NCBI GenBank assembly: GCA_965229505.1 | Contig: OZ245881.1 | Location: 4,216,001-4,280,000, forward strand | Origin: UBA6059 sp040219045 | GTDB lineage: Bacteria; Bacteroidota; Bacteroidia; Cytophagales; Cyclobacteriaceae | Direction of reading: 5' to 3' | Length of the DNA: 64,000 nt | Shown: piece by piece, positions 17,849 to 26,307 of the stretch | How the letters are laid out: each line of letters begins with the position of its first letter | Position numbering within the stretch: position 1 is the first letter of the stretch | The notes under the pieces: model-generated | What the model was told of the DNA's origin: nothing | What the model saw: only the letters and a program-made list of their open reading frames with translations | Database searches by the model: none | Program-made: the position numbers and the translations under genes

Positions 17849-18391
17849 TTACTGGGCGACTAACTGCACATTCAACGCCAACTTGACCTCATCGCTTACG
17901 ACTACTGATCCGGTCTCGGTGATCGCACTCCAGCTCAGGTTGAAGTCTTTGCGGTTGATCGTACCTTCTATTTCAAAGCCAGCCTTGGTTTGCCCATAAG
18001 GGTCTACTACAGTGCCCCCATGAGTTACCTCGAGTTCCACTTCTTTGGTCACATCGCGGATCGTCAAGTCACCAACCAGCTGATAGGTGTCCTCACCAGT
18101 TTTTTTGAATGTCTTACCAGCAAATATCATTTGAGGATACTCCGCTGCATTGAAAAAATCGTCGGATTTCAAGTGATTGTCTCTATCTGCTACTCCGGTA
18201 GTGATACTGTCTATTTCAGCGCTAAACGCTATATCCGAACCCTCTAGTGTTTCACCATTTTGTGTCAGGCTTCCTTTAAACTCATTGAATTTTCCGGTTA
18301 CGGTAGAGATCACGAGATGCTTCACTTTAAAAGTAATTTCAGAATGTGTGGGGTCTATGGCCCAGGTTTTGATCTTAGTTGCAGTTTCCAT
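17849..18391 (-). CDS. YceI family lipocalin-like protein
   Basis: 180 residues from the ATG at 18391; a GTG at 18412 is in frame but less likely. YceI fold: opens WAIDPTHSEITFKVKHL, then TGKFNEFKGSL, DRDNHLKSDDFF and FEIEGTINRKDFNLSW, all in family order. YceI proteins bind amphipathic or isoprenoid molecules in a beta barrel. This copy has no signal peptide, so it is cytoplasmic, unlike E. coli YceI. It belongs to the redox-gene group with nitroreductase and pirin genes. Confidence 0.9.
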   Translation of the reverse strand: METATKIKTWAIDPTHSEITFKVKHLVISTVTGKFNEFKGSLTQNGETLEGSDIAFSAEIDSITTGVADRDNHLKSDDFFNAAEYPQMIFAGKTFKKTGEDTYQLVGDLTIRDVTKEVELEVTHGGTVVDPYGQTKAGFEIEGTINRKDFNLSWSAITETGSVVVSDEVKLALNVQLVAQ

Positions 18392-18501
18392 GTGTATGTA
18401 TTTAAGTTCCACTGGTTATTTATACGCATGTACATTATATGTAGTTACATATAAATTATCAATATTCATAAGGCGCTGAAAGACAGTGTGATGAAATGTG
18501 T

Positions 18502-18963
18502 TTACATCGACTTGATCACACGGATCGCCTCTCTGACGTGCTTGTCCGCGTTCAACTGTGAGTTGAATACATGTTGAATTGATCCCGATTTGTCCACGAC
18601 GTAGGTCACCCTTCCCGGTAGGAGTCCAAGTATGCTTCTTGTTACCCCAAATTGCTTCTCCACTTTTCGAATAGGATCACTGAGCAGAGTGAAGTTGAGC
18701 CGATGTTTTTCAGCAAAACGCTTATGCGAGCGTGGACTGTCAGCACTGATACCAAAGACCTTGGCGTTATGGGCTTCAAAATCCTCGAAACTGTCCCTGA
18801 AACTGCAGGCCTCTCGCGTACAGCCCGGCGTATCATCCTTAGGGTAGAAGTAGATAACAAGAGGAGACTGACCGATATGGTCATCGATATTGACCCATTC
18901 ATCGTTTTGATCCTTCAATTTGAACGAGGGTATTTTGTCTCCTTTTGCTAGTTTGTTTGCCAT
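18502..18963 (-). CDS. bcp: Thioredoxin-dependent peroxiredoxin, PrxQ/BCP type
   Basis: 153 residues. Peroxiredoxin fold with YFYPKDDTPGCTREACSF: the first Cys is peroxidatic and the Cys five residues on is the resolving Cys of atypical 2-Cys PrxQ. The C-terminal half has the expected strand VTYVVDKSG. It reduces hydrogen peroxide and organic hydroperoxides with thioredoxin. The start at 18963 is 44 bp from the divergent SixA-like gene at 19007. Confidence 0.92.
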   Translation of the reverse strand: MANKLAKGDKIPSFKLKDQNDEWVNIDDHIGQSPLVIYFYPKDDTPGCTREACSFRDSFEDFEAHNAKVFGISADSPRSHKRFAEKHRLNFTLLSDPIRKVEKQFGVTRSILGLLPGRVTYVVDKSGSIQHVFNSQLNADKHVREAIRVIKSM

Positions 18964-19006
18964 TGTAGATAGATTTACCAGACTGACTGTGTTTTATTTA
19001 TTGTTT

Positions 19007-19498
19007 ATGAGATACTTCTTGATTTCTATTTTGTGGATTTTGGTACTTTCCAGCTGCCAGCCTTCAAAAGAACCTACCACATTGATCATTGTTCGACATG
19101 CTGAGAAAATATCTTCCGGTGACGATCCAGGCTTGACGTCCATTGGGCAGGATCGCGCTGATCGCCTAGCGGAAATGCTAGAACGACATCCGATTGCAGC
19201 AGTCTACTCAACACCATATCAACGCACCCGAATGACGGGAGCCCCTACTGCCAAAGATAATGACCTTGAGGTGATGGAGTATGATCCATCAAATGCTGAA
19301 GACTTCCTCAAAGAAGTGATTAACAAACATCGGGGTGAGACCATCCTCATTACAGGACACTCCAACACCGTACCCGCAATGGTGAATCTGCTCACCGGTT
19401 CTTCATTGGAGAACTTTAGCGACAGTGACTATGGTAACCTGTTTGTGATTACCGGCAGTGAACTTGGAAGCTGTAGTTCTGTGAATCTTTTCTATTAG
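19007..19498 (+). CDS. Histidine phosphatase lipoprotein (SixA-like)
   Basis: 163 residues from the ATG at 19007; this start gives a lipoprotein signal (RYFLISILWILVLSSC) and no overlap with the divergent bcp gene. The histidine phosphatase core is present: IVRHAEK (RHG motif with nucleophile His near residue 36), STPYQRTRMT with the second Arg, and ITGHSNTV with the second catalytic His. It is probably a periplasm-facing phosphatase on the inner leaflet of the outer membrane; the substrate is unknown. Confidence 0.85.
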   Translation: MRYFLISILWILVLSSCQPSKEPTTLIIVRHAEKISSGDDPGLTSIGQDRADRLAEMLERHPIAAVYSTPYQRTRMTGAPTAKDNDLEVMEYDPSNAEDFLKEVINKHRGETILITGHSNTVPAMVNLLTGSSLENFSDSDYGNLFVITGSELGSCSSVNLFY

Positions 19499-19509
19499 TA
19501 GTCCTCATG

Positions 19510-19737
19510 AACATTTCACAGGTCTCTGCTGTGTGTTTTTTAAGACCTAAAAATTACCCGGACAGTCATGCCGTAGGCATCTTATACTTAAAGAAGGACA
19601 AGTGACTGCCGCATGTATAAGACCCCTGACGGGGTGACTTGCAATAGAGTGAACAAGGTCTCATTTGGTCGCAGACCTGTTATGGTATTACTGACAGCTC
19701 GTTTTTGGAGACACAAACCATAGCGAGTGAGGCTGAT
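19510..19737. repeat. Tandem noncoding repeat, unit 1
   Basis: First of two direct copies, 247 bp apart over the core. Conserved blocks: AACATTTCACnGGTCTCTGC, ACCCGGACAGTCATGCCG with the following TAGGCATCTTATA, AAGAAGGACAAGTGACTGC, GGGTGACTTGCAnTAGAGTG and CAGCTCGT. Internal pairing: TGCC-GTA-GGCA, CAGTCA (19563-19568) with TGACTG (19603-19608), AGGTCT with AGACCT at the left end, and ACCCC-TGAC-GGGGT near 19622-19635. No open reading frame of interest on either strand. Confidence 0.75.
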
Positions 19738-19745
19738 AGTTCACC

Positions 19746-19980
19746 AACATTTCACCGGTCTCTGCTGTTTTTTTATTGTGTGTTTTTTGAGACGCAAACC
19801 GTACCCGGACAGTCATGCCGTAGGCATCTTATATGTAAAGAAGGACAAGTGACTGCTATACCTAAAAGCCCCCCAACTGGGTGACTTGCAGTAGAGTGAA
19901 AGAATTCAATGCATTAAGCCTAGTCGGTTATAGATGTCAGCTCGTGTGTGAAGACTCACACAAGGGCGTGGGAATCTCAG
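19746..19980. repeat. Tandem noncoding repeat, unit 2
   Basis: Second copy of the unit at 19510. Conserved blocks are in the same order; the variable parts keep pairing: at the left end GTCTC now faces GAGAC, and the ACCCC-GGGGT stem of unit 1 is replaced by a shorter CCC-AACT-GGG stem. It lies between convergent genes (SixA-like and GH113-like). Confidence 0.75.
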
Positions 19981-19993
19981 CTATGATGAAGTT

Positions 19994-21028
19994 CTACTGC
20001 CCATACCACTTCTTGATTACGGCCATAGCTGGTTTGTTCTGTGGGGTGTAGCGAGTATTGGCATTACCACCTGAGGTGACCGGGTCGGGATGCCACTTCC
20101 ACAAGAAACCTCCCGCCATCCAGTCTTCTGTCCAAAACTCCTCGTACAAGGCTTGATAGCAGATGGCTTGCCCTTCAAGGTTCAATGTGAGTTCTTGCTG
20201 ATCTAACTCCCAATGCCCTGCCGCAGAGTAGTCAGCACTTCGGTATCCGTATTCTGTGAAGATGATGGGGCGTAGATATTTTTCCGATAGGGCCTTCATG
20301 TCTGCCTTGACAGGCTTCCATCCAGCTTTGAGCGTACTTATCTTGGGCGTCTGGAGATCACAAACAGGGAAGTAGGCATCCACTCCTATATAGTCCAACT
20401 CTCCCCAGAAAGTGACATTTTCATAGTTATCCCAGTTGGCGGCATAGGTCAGTTTTCCGCTATAAATAGTGCGACAATCTTTAATGAGTTGAGACCAGAA
20501 GGCGGGTCTCTTTTTGACGGCTTGCCTATACTCCGTCCCGATACACAGCATATCCACATTGAGTGAATCCGCAATCCGTGCATTGGTCAAGATGTAACTT
20601 GAGTACGAGGATTCCCAGGCCAGCCATTCTTCCTCAGTCTCGAGATCATAATCACCTGGCCAGCCATCTCCACGCACCCATACGTGCGGCTTGATCATGG
20701 TTTTGAAACCAGCCGCTTGTGCTTTTCTGATAAGTGCGACAGTCCCCTCTGACCGCTCACCCCACCATTGCCTGTCATGGTCAAAGGTGACCTCCGGGAC
20801 ATGCCCACGGCTGAAGGCATACGGGACAATTGAAACCCAATCCGCATTGATCTGATGAATCGAGTCCATCCAATGCCCGGGAAAATCTTGCCTGGGACTG
20901 ACAAAGTTGACTCCATCGATTTTTTCCGAAGCTACCATTTCTGGCACGTCCGAAAATTCATCCCAGAGCATGAAAGGTATCATGAGCGGAAGCAGTACGA
21001 ACGAACCGATAACTAAAAATCTGGGCAT
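19994..21028 (-). CDS. Glycoside hydrolase, GH113-like TIM barrel
   Basis: 344 residues with a short N-terminal signal or anchor (LVIGSFVLLPLMIPFMLW). A TIM-barrel hydrolase: IKPHVWVRGDGWPG on a barrel strand, likely acid/base Glu in CIGTEYRQ near residue 175, and likely nucleophile Glu in IIFTEYGYR near 265, ending in GGFLWKWHPDP. This pattern fits the GH113 group (beta-mannanase and relatives) and GTA-type relatives. It would act in the periplasm or at the cell surface; the substrate is a guess. It is 8 bp downstream of the MMPL gene on the same strand, so the two are probably co-transcribed. Confidence 0.75.
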   Translation of the reverse strand: MPRFLVIGSFVLLPLMIPFMLWDEFSDVPEMVASEKIDGVNFVSPRQDFPGHWMDSIHQINADWVSIVPYAFSRGHVPEVTFDHDRQWWGERSEGTVALIRKAQAAGFKTMIKPHVWVRGDGWPGDYDLETEEEWLAWESSYSSYILTNARIADSLNVDMLCIGTEYRQAVKKRPAFWSQLIKDCRTIYSGKLTYAANWDNYENVTFWGELDYIGVDAYFPVCDLQTPKISTLKAGWKPVKADMKALSEKYLRPIIFTEYGYRSADYSAAGHWELDQQELTLNLEGQAICYQALYEEFWTEDWMAGGFLWKWHPDPVTSGGNANTRYTPQNKPAMAVIKKWYGQ

Positions 21029-21036
21029 CCTGACAA

Positions 21037-23274
21037 TTAACGACTTTCGGCACTTTTGGATTTAAACAATAGGAGAGATGGTAGTAGGTATAAGTCGATG
21101 ACTACCGCAAACACGAGGGTCAGCGAGATCAATAGACCGATGGAGAAGGTAGTTTGAAAAGAGCTAAAGACAAATAAAGAGAATCCCGCGACCAGTATGA
21201 GGCTGGTAAAAATTATGGCCTTACCGGTAGATTGAAGTGTGTTGGCCACCGCATCAGCGGAGCTACAGCCTTTCTTTACCTCCTGATTGTACTTGCTCAA
21301 GAAGTGCACCGTATCATCCACCGCAATCCCAAAGCTTACAGCGAAAATGATCGTGTTGGACAAACTGAGTGGAATATTCATCCATCCAAGTACCCCTGCG
21401 ATAAAGAGCAGTGGTAACAGATTGCAAGTCAGAGAGATCAAAACCAGATTGATTTTACGATAGACGACTCCTAGTATCAAGGCTATCGTCACGATCGCAA
21501 TCAATAATCCACTGAGTAGGTTCTTTGAGATGAAATCATGTGACCTATCAATCAGATAGGTAGTGCCTGTGAGGCGAACATCAATGAGGTCTGAATCGAT
21601 GTTGTCCCCAATAAATTGCTCCAATGCCTGATCTTTCTCCTGAGAGGTTTTGCTGCCATAGTCTGCAACGAACCCGGATATACGAGCATGCTGTTCGTTT
21701 TGCACCAGGATACTTTCAGGAACCAGCTTTTGTCTCATCATTGTCCAGGAGCTTCCCCAATTGCTGTATGCGTCTCGATTCGGAACTTCATATTCACTGC
21801 TTAGCGCTTTGTTGTAAAGCATGACAGGTGTCAGCGGACTCATTAGTGATGAAACTCCGTAGGTAGTTGAGATATAATCTAAAAGCTGATTTAGTTCGGC
21901 TATGATCGCCGGATCATAAACAGAGCTATTGGCATCTTGCAATTCAATGCTAAGCTCCCAGGGCTTTGAGCCGCCAAACTTCTCCTCAAAGAAGACGAAG
22001 CTGGTCTTTATGCTGCTTGGTTCCGGTAGGTCACTGATCAGCTTGGCATCTATCTCCAGTTTGGCAAGGCCAATGATTGCAGCAATGGTGATTAGTCCAA
22101 AAATTAATTTGATCCTTAAGTTATTCTTTTGAATGAAAGCCAGTCCGGGAGCCAAATTATTCGAAGAGGTATCCTTACCGTGCCTCGCTGGTTTGATAAA
22201 ATCGGGCCAGATCGTGATGATTGCCGGTAGGAGGGTGAATGTGACTGCAAATGCTATCAAAACTCCAGAACCTGTCACGATACCCATCTGACTGATGGGC
22301 TTGGATGAAGCTGTGAGCAAGGTGAAGAAGCCAATAGCCGTGGTAACGGAAGTCAATAGTGTGGCTTGGCCTACCTCTTTCCATGCGGTTGTGAGCGCCT
22401 TGACCGTATCCTGATCATGAGACAACTCATCCTGGTACCTGGTAGAAAAGTGGATGATGTCGGACATGCTGACAATCACCAAGATCATGGGGATTAAAGC
22501 GCCCATCACATCGATAGGTATTTTGAACAAGGCCATGCCACTCAACGTGATAGCAAGCACCAGACCGATCACTGCAACGCTCACCAGTATCAGGGGAGCA
22601 CTTCGGAATATCCACCACATGACGCCCATGATGAGTAGTGCACCTATTCCCAGAAATAGCTGAAAGTCCTTTTGGATACTCTGAACAAATACGACCTGAG
22701 CTTTTGCTTTTCCCGCGAGGTAGTATTTCTCAAAGTTTTGATCAGCAAGTATCCGTTCTATTTTCTTAATTAGAATGCCGCCATCCTCCAGATCCAAAGG
22801 CTGGTGTCTGATGATCAGCCTTATTGACTTGAGGTCTGAGCTTATGAGTAGTCCCATGAGTCCTGCCTCACTGGCAAGTGAGATGCTATCACGCTGAAGC
22901 CTTTCATCACTGTCAGGATGAAGGTAGGGTACGAGTACCATGCTCAGGGGAGTCTTGACTGGGTATTGTATTTCGCTGGGGTTTGAGACCAGCGTAACCT
23001 CAGGAAGTGCCGCGAGCTCCTGCGACAGCTGTGTGATTCTGGTAAGAAAATCGCTATTGAATACGCCACTCGCCGGTTCGAAACCGAGCAATAAGTAGTC
23101 ATTATCGTTCCCAAACTTATTCCGGTAGGACTGGTAGTAGACGAGCTCAGGATCATCTGTGGAGAAGAGGCTCTCAAAGTCGTAATCGAATCGGAGTGCG
23201 GAGAGCTGGGTGATCGAAAAGAGCACTATGACAAGCAGCCCAAGGATGATGTATCTCGCCGTTGATTTGCTCAT
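21037..23274 (-). CDS. MMPL/RND-family transporter
   Basis: 745 residues, about 12 TM helices in two repeats, each a TM helix, a periplasmic domain, then five helices. Visible marks: the first-repeat sterol-sensing-like block (MILVIVSMSDIIHFSTRYQD) and the second-repeat block VSFGIAVDDTVHFLSKYNQE, both with the Asp residues that carry protons in MMPL and HpnN-like proteins. Such proteins move lipids, hopanoids or carotenoids across the envelope. Three copies of the decamer TTCCGGTAGG or its 8-base core fall in it (22021, 22224, 23120). Confidence 0.88.
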   Translation of the reverse strand: MSKSTARYIILGLLVIVLFSITQLSALRFDYDFESLFSTDDPELVYYQSYRNKFGNDNDYLLLGFEPASGVFNSDFLTRITQLSQELAALPEVTLVSNPSEIQYPVKTPLSMVLVPYLHPDSDERLQRDSISLASEAGLMGLLISSDLKSIRLIIRHQPLDLEDGGILIKKIERILADQNFEKYYLAGKAKAQVVFVQSIQKDFQLFLGIGALLIMGVMWWIFRSAPLILVSVAVIGLVLAITLSGMALFKIPIDVMGALIPMILVIVSMSDIIHFSTRYQDELSHDQDTVKALTTAWKEVGQATLLTSVTTAIGFFTLLTASSKPISQMGIVTGSGVLIAFAVTFTLLPAIITIWPDFIKPARHGKDTSSNNLAPGLAFIQKNNLRIKLIFGLITIAAIIGLAKLEIDAKLISDLPEPSSIKTSFVFFEEKFGGSKPWELSIELQDANSSVYDPAIIAELNQLLDYISTTYGVSSLMSPLTPVMLYNKALSSEYEVPNRDAYSNWGSSWTMMRQKLVPESILVQNEQHARISGFVADYGSKTSQEKDQALEQFIGDNIDSDLIDVRLTGTTYLIDRSHDFISKNLLSGLLIAIVTIALILGVVYRKINLVLISLTCNLLPLLFIAGVLGWMNIPLSLSNTIIFAVSFGIAVDDTVHFLSKYNQEVKKGCSSADAVANTLQSTGKAIIFTSLILVAGFSLFVFSSFQTTFSIGLLISLTLVFAVVIDLYLLPSLLLFKSKSAESR

Positions 23275-23347
23275 ATTCTGCTACTGATCCGTCTTTTTTT
23301 GGTGGCAAATGGTACCTTTAACCCAACATAATCAAAAATAGAAGAGG

Positions 23348-24142
23348 ATGAAGCAATATCACGATTTGATGCAACATATATTGGACAATGGTGTGGACAA
23401 ATCGGATCGTACGGGTACGGGTACGCGAAGTGTGTTTGGCTATCAGATGCGCTTCAATCTGGCTGAGGGCTTCCCGCTTGTTACCACTAAAAAGCTGCAT
23501 CTGAGATCGATTATCCACGAGCTGCTCTGGTTTCTGATGGGGGACAGCAACATCAAATACCTCAAGGAAAATAAAGTACGTATCTGGGATGAGTGGGCTG
23601 ATGAGAACGGAAATCTTGGGCCGGTCTATGGTGTACAATGGAGAAGTTGGCCTGATCACAAGGGTCGCAAGCATGATCAAATATCAAGACTCATTGATCA
23701 AATCAAAAGAACGCCCGACAGTCGCAGATTGATCGTTAGTGCATGGAATGTGGGCGATGTAGAGGATATGGCACTACCTCCTTGTCATACCATGTTTCAG
23801 TTCTATGTCGCTGAGGGCAAGCTGTCTTGTCAGCTTTATCAACGGAGTGCCGATGTGTTTTTGGGAGTACCTTTCAATATCGCGTCGTATGCCTTGTTGA
23901 CGATGATGGTCGCGCAAGTCTGTGATCTCGAGGAGGGTGATTTTGTTCACACTTTTGGAGATACGCACCTTTATTCAAATCACCTGGAGCAGGCCGAGTT
24001 GCAGTTGACACGCGACATTCGTCCGCTACCGCAAATGAGAATTAATCCGGAAGTAAAGGATATTTTTTCATTCAGGTATGAGGATTTTACGTTGGAGAAT
24101 TATGATCCCCATCCGCATATAAAGGCTGAAGTAGCCGTCTAG
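23348..24142 (+). CDS. thyA: Thymidylate synthase
   Basis: 264 residues, the same length as E. coli ThyA. Catalytic C146 in LPPCHTMFQFYV; RTGTGTRSVFG for phosphate binding near residue 21; RRLIVSAWN with the arginines near 125; CQLYQRSAD near 160. It methylates dUMP to dTMP using methylene-tetrahydrofolate. Five bases separate it from sdaAB downstream, so the two are probably co-transcribed. dihydrofolate reductase is not adjacent. Confidence 0.97.
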   Translation: MKQYHDLMQHILDNGVDKSDRTGTGTRSVFGYQMRFNLAEGFPLVTTKKLHLRSIIHELLWFLMGDSNIKYLKENKVRIWDEWADENGNLGPVYGVQWRSWPDHKGRKHDQISRLIDQIKRTPDSRRLIVSAWNVGDVEDMALPPCHTMFQFYVAEGKLSCQLYQRSADVFLGVPFNIASYALLTMMVAQVCDLEEGDFVHTFGDTHLYSNHLEQAELQLTRDIRPLPQMRINPEVKDIFSFRYEDFTLENYDPHPHIKAEVAV

Positions 24143-24147
24143 ATTTT

Positions 24148-24825
24148 ATGGCAGAAAGAAGCAGTGTATTTGATATGATAGGTCCAGTGATGATAGGTCC
24201 ATCTAGTTCTCACACGGCTGGTGTGGTGCGTATTGGTCGTGTCGGCGTGCGCGTACTGGGTGGCAAGCCGACGAGTGCTCAGGTTACTTTTTACAACAGC
24301 TTTGCACGCACGTATGAAGGCCATGGCAGTGATCGTGCGATTATAGCCGGACTGCTTGACTTCAAAACTGACGATACACGCATCAAGACTGCCTTTGATG
24401 AAGCCAAGCAAAGGGGTTTAGCATGGACTTTTCGGTCAGTAGGCAATGCCTCGACTATGCACCCTAATACTATAAAGCTGGTTCTCGAAAAAGATGGAAA
24501 GCAGGTTTCCCTCGTAGGTGAAAGCCGTGGAGGAGGATTGATTAAAATATCTGAGGTCAATGGATTTGATGCCATCTTTACTGCCAACTCGCATACCATG
24601 ATTATCACTGCGGAGGATGTGAAGGGTAGTATAGCGTTTATTACGGGCATCTTGAGCAATGACGAATGCAACATTGGTACTATGACCGTTTCCAGGAAGG
24701 GAAAGAAGGATTTGGCTTGCTTAATTCTGGAAATGGATTCAGGCCCGGAAAAACTTACAGTCGACTACCTACGTAACCTAAAATGGGTGAAGGACATCAT
24801 ATATATCCCGGATATCGATCTGTAA
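24148..24825 (+). CDS. sdaAB: L-serine dehydratase, iron-sulfur type, beta subunit
   Basis: 225 residues. N-terminal SDH-beta domain with the GPSSSHTAG substrate loop near residue 15 and NSFARTYEGHGSD; C-terminal ACT domain from about 150 (GSIAFITGILSNDECNI). This is the beta half of the two-chain enzyme that deaminates L-serine to pyruvate. The alpha half with the cluster cysteines is not in the window. It follows thyA by 5 bp and precedes the TolC-like gene by 27 bp. Confidence 0.9.
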   Translation: MAERSSVFDMIGPVMIGPSSSHTAGVVRIGRVGVRVLGGKPTSAQVTFYNSFARTYEGHGSDRAIIAGLLDFKTDDTRIKTAFDEAKQRGLAWTFRSVGNASTMHPNTIKLVLEKDGKQVSLVGESRGGGLIKISEVNGFDAIFTANSHTMIITAEDVKGSIAFITGILSNDECNIGTMTVSRKGKKDLACLILEMDSGPEKLTVDYLRNLKWVKDIIYIPDIDL

Positions 24826-24852
24826 CTCCCAATCAAAAGGTCTACTCAAAAA

Positions 24853-26304
24853 ATGAAACTATTTACCGGAGCATTAGTGCTCCTCCTCGCTTGGTCTGCC
24901 CATGCGCAAGAAGGAGGCATTCAGACGTTGACACTTCAGCAATGTGTCGATATCGCATTAGAAAACAATCTCAACATTAAAAGGGGGGAGCTAAATCTCG
25001 AAGATCAGGAAATCACCCTCAAGCAAAACAGATTTAACCAACTTCCTAATCTGAATGTGGGCGGCAACTACGGTTACAACTGGGGTCGTTCAATCGACCC
25101 GACCACTAACCTTTTTATCTCTCAGCGGATTGGCTTTACCGGCCTATCGGGAAACACCAACTGGGTACTTTTTAATGGCATGCAGGTGCGTAAGAGCATC
25201 GAGCAGAGCGAGGTAGACCTTCAGGCAAGAACCTACGATCTTGAAAGAGCTAAGAATGATGCGATTTTGGCTGTAGTGGATGCCTACCTCACGGTCATCT
25301 TCAACGAGGAGCAACTCGAAAATGCGCGATTCCAAATGCAGTCAACCAATGAGCAGCTGTCCAGGACCATAAAGCTCGTGGATGCCGGATCCTTACCCAT
25401 CACTAACAAACTCAATTTAGAGGCGCAATTGGCCACCGACGAGCTTAGCTTGGTGCAAAACGAGAACAACCTTGCTCTGTCTTTGCTTAATTTGAAACAA
25501 TTGCTCTTGTTGCCTACCGAAACTGAAATTGGCGTTTACAAGCCTGAAATAGACGTTGAACTTGAGCTCAGTCTGGTAGACAAGGCCAATGAAATCTACA
25601 ATACGGCAGAACGGCTTATGCCTGAAATTAAGAGCGCTGACCTTACGATTCAAAGTGCCGATCTGGGTTATCGAATTGCGCAAGGCAGAAGATACCCGTC
25701 ACTGTCAGTCAATGGAGGTTTTTCAACCAACTATTCATCAGCGGCCAATCGTGAGCGTAGGGTCTTTGACGGCACTGAGACGGTACTGCGACAGATTGGA
25801 TTTTTAACAGATGATCCGACTACTACCGTTTCTTCAGTTGTAGAACAACCCAATGTCGTAGAGGTTCGGCCAGATTTTCCGGTAGGAGATCAGTTTAGTG
25901 ATAACTTCAGTCAATCCCTTTCGCTTAACCTTTCCATTCCGGTCTTTAATAGATGGCAAACTGAAGCTGGGGTACAGCGCTCTAAAATCAATCAGCAGCG
26001 GGCACAGATCACCGCGCAAGAGACCAGAAATCAGCTGCGCCAGAATATTGAAACGGCCTATAATGATGCGCTTGCAGCCTCCAAGTCGTACAATGCCTCT
26101 ACCAAACAAGTCGAAGCTTTGGAAGAGAGTTTTAGGGTAACCCAAAATCAGTACAACCTTGGCGCGGTTAATTTTACGGAGTTTCAAGTTGCTAACAATA
26201 ATCTGGTCCAAGCCAAGAGTGATTTGATCCGTGCAAAATATCAATACCTGTTTAGATTGAAAATCCTGGATTTCTACCAGGGCAAACCCCTTACTATCAA
26301 ATAG
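24853..26304 (+). CDS. TolC family outer-membrane efflux channel
   Basis: 483 residues. Signal peptide ends at SAHA-Q. The mature chain has the two OEP repeats: TLQQCVDIALENNLNIK at the start, long coiled helices with Gln/Asn/Glu heptads, and the second-repeat LNLSIPVFNRWQTEAGVQRS near 345. It forms the outer-membrane channel and periplasmic tunnel of a tripartite efflux or secretion system. Three bases separate it from the adaptor gene. One CCGGTAGG-containing decamer lies at 25877-25886. Confidence 0.92.
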   Translation: MKLFTGALVLLLAWSAHAQEGGIQTLTLQQCVDIALENNLNIKRGELNLEDQEITLKQNRFNQLPNLNVGGNYGYNWGRSIDPTTNLFISQRIGFTGLSGNTNWVLFNGMQVRKSIEQSEVDLQARTYDLERAKNDAILAVVDAYLTVIFNEEQLENARFQMQSTNEQLSRTIKLVDAGSLPITNKLNLEAQLATDELSLVQNENNLALSLLNLKQLLLLPTETEIGVYKPEIDVELELSLVDKANEIYNTAERLMPEIKSADLTIQSADLGYRIAQGRRYPSLSVNGGFSTNYSSAANRERRVFDGTETVLRQIGFLTDDPTTTVSSVVEQPNVVEVRPDFPVGDQFSDNFSQSLSLNLSIPVFNRWQTEAGVQRSKINQQRAQITAQETRNQLRQNIETAYNDALAASKSYNASTKQVEALEESFRVTQNQYNLGAVNFTEFQVANNNLVQAKSDLIRAKYQYLFRLKILDFYQGKPLTIK

Positions 26305-26307
26305 TTT

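Noticed and set aside
18920..19006. N-terminal extension of the SixA-like protein
   Set aside because: It would overlap the divergent bcp gene and hide a good lipoprotein signal that starts at 19007.
19510..19980. CRISPR-like repeat array
   Set aside because: Only two units, about 240 bp long with no regular short repeat and spacer pattern, and no cas genes.
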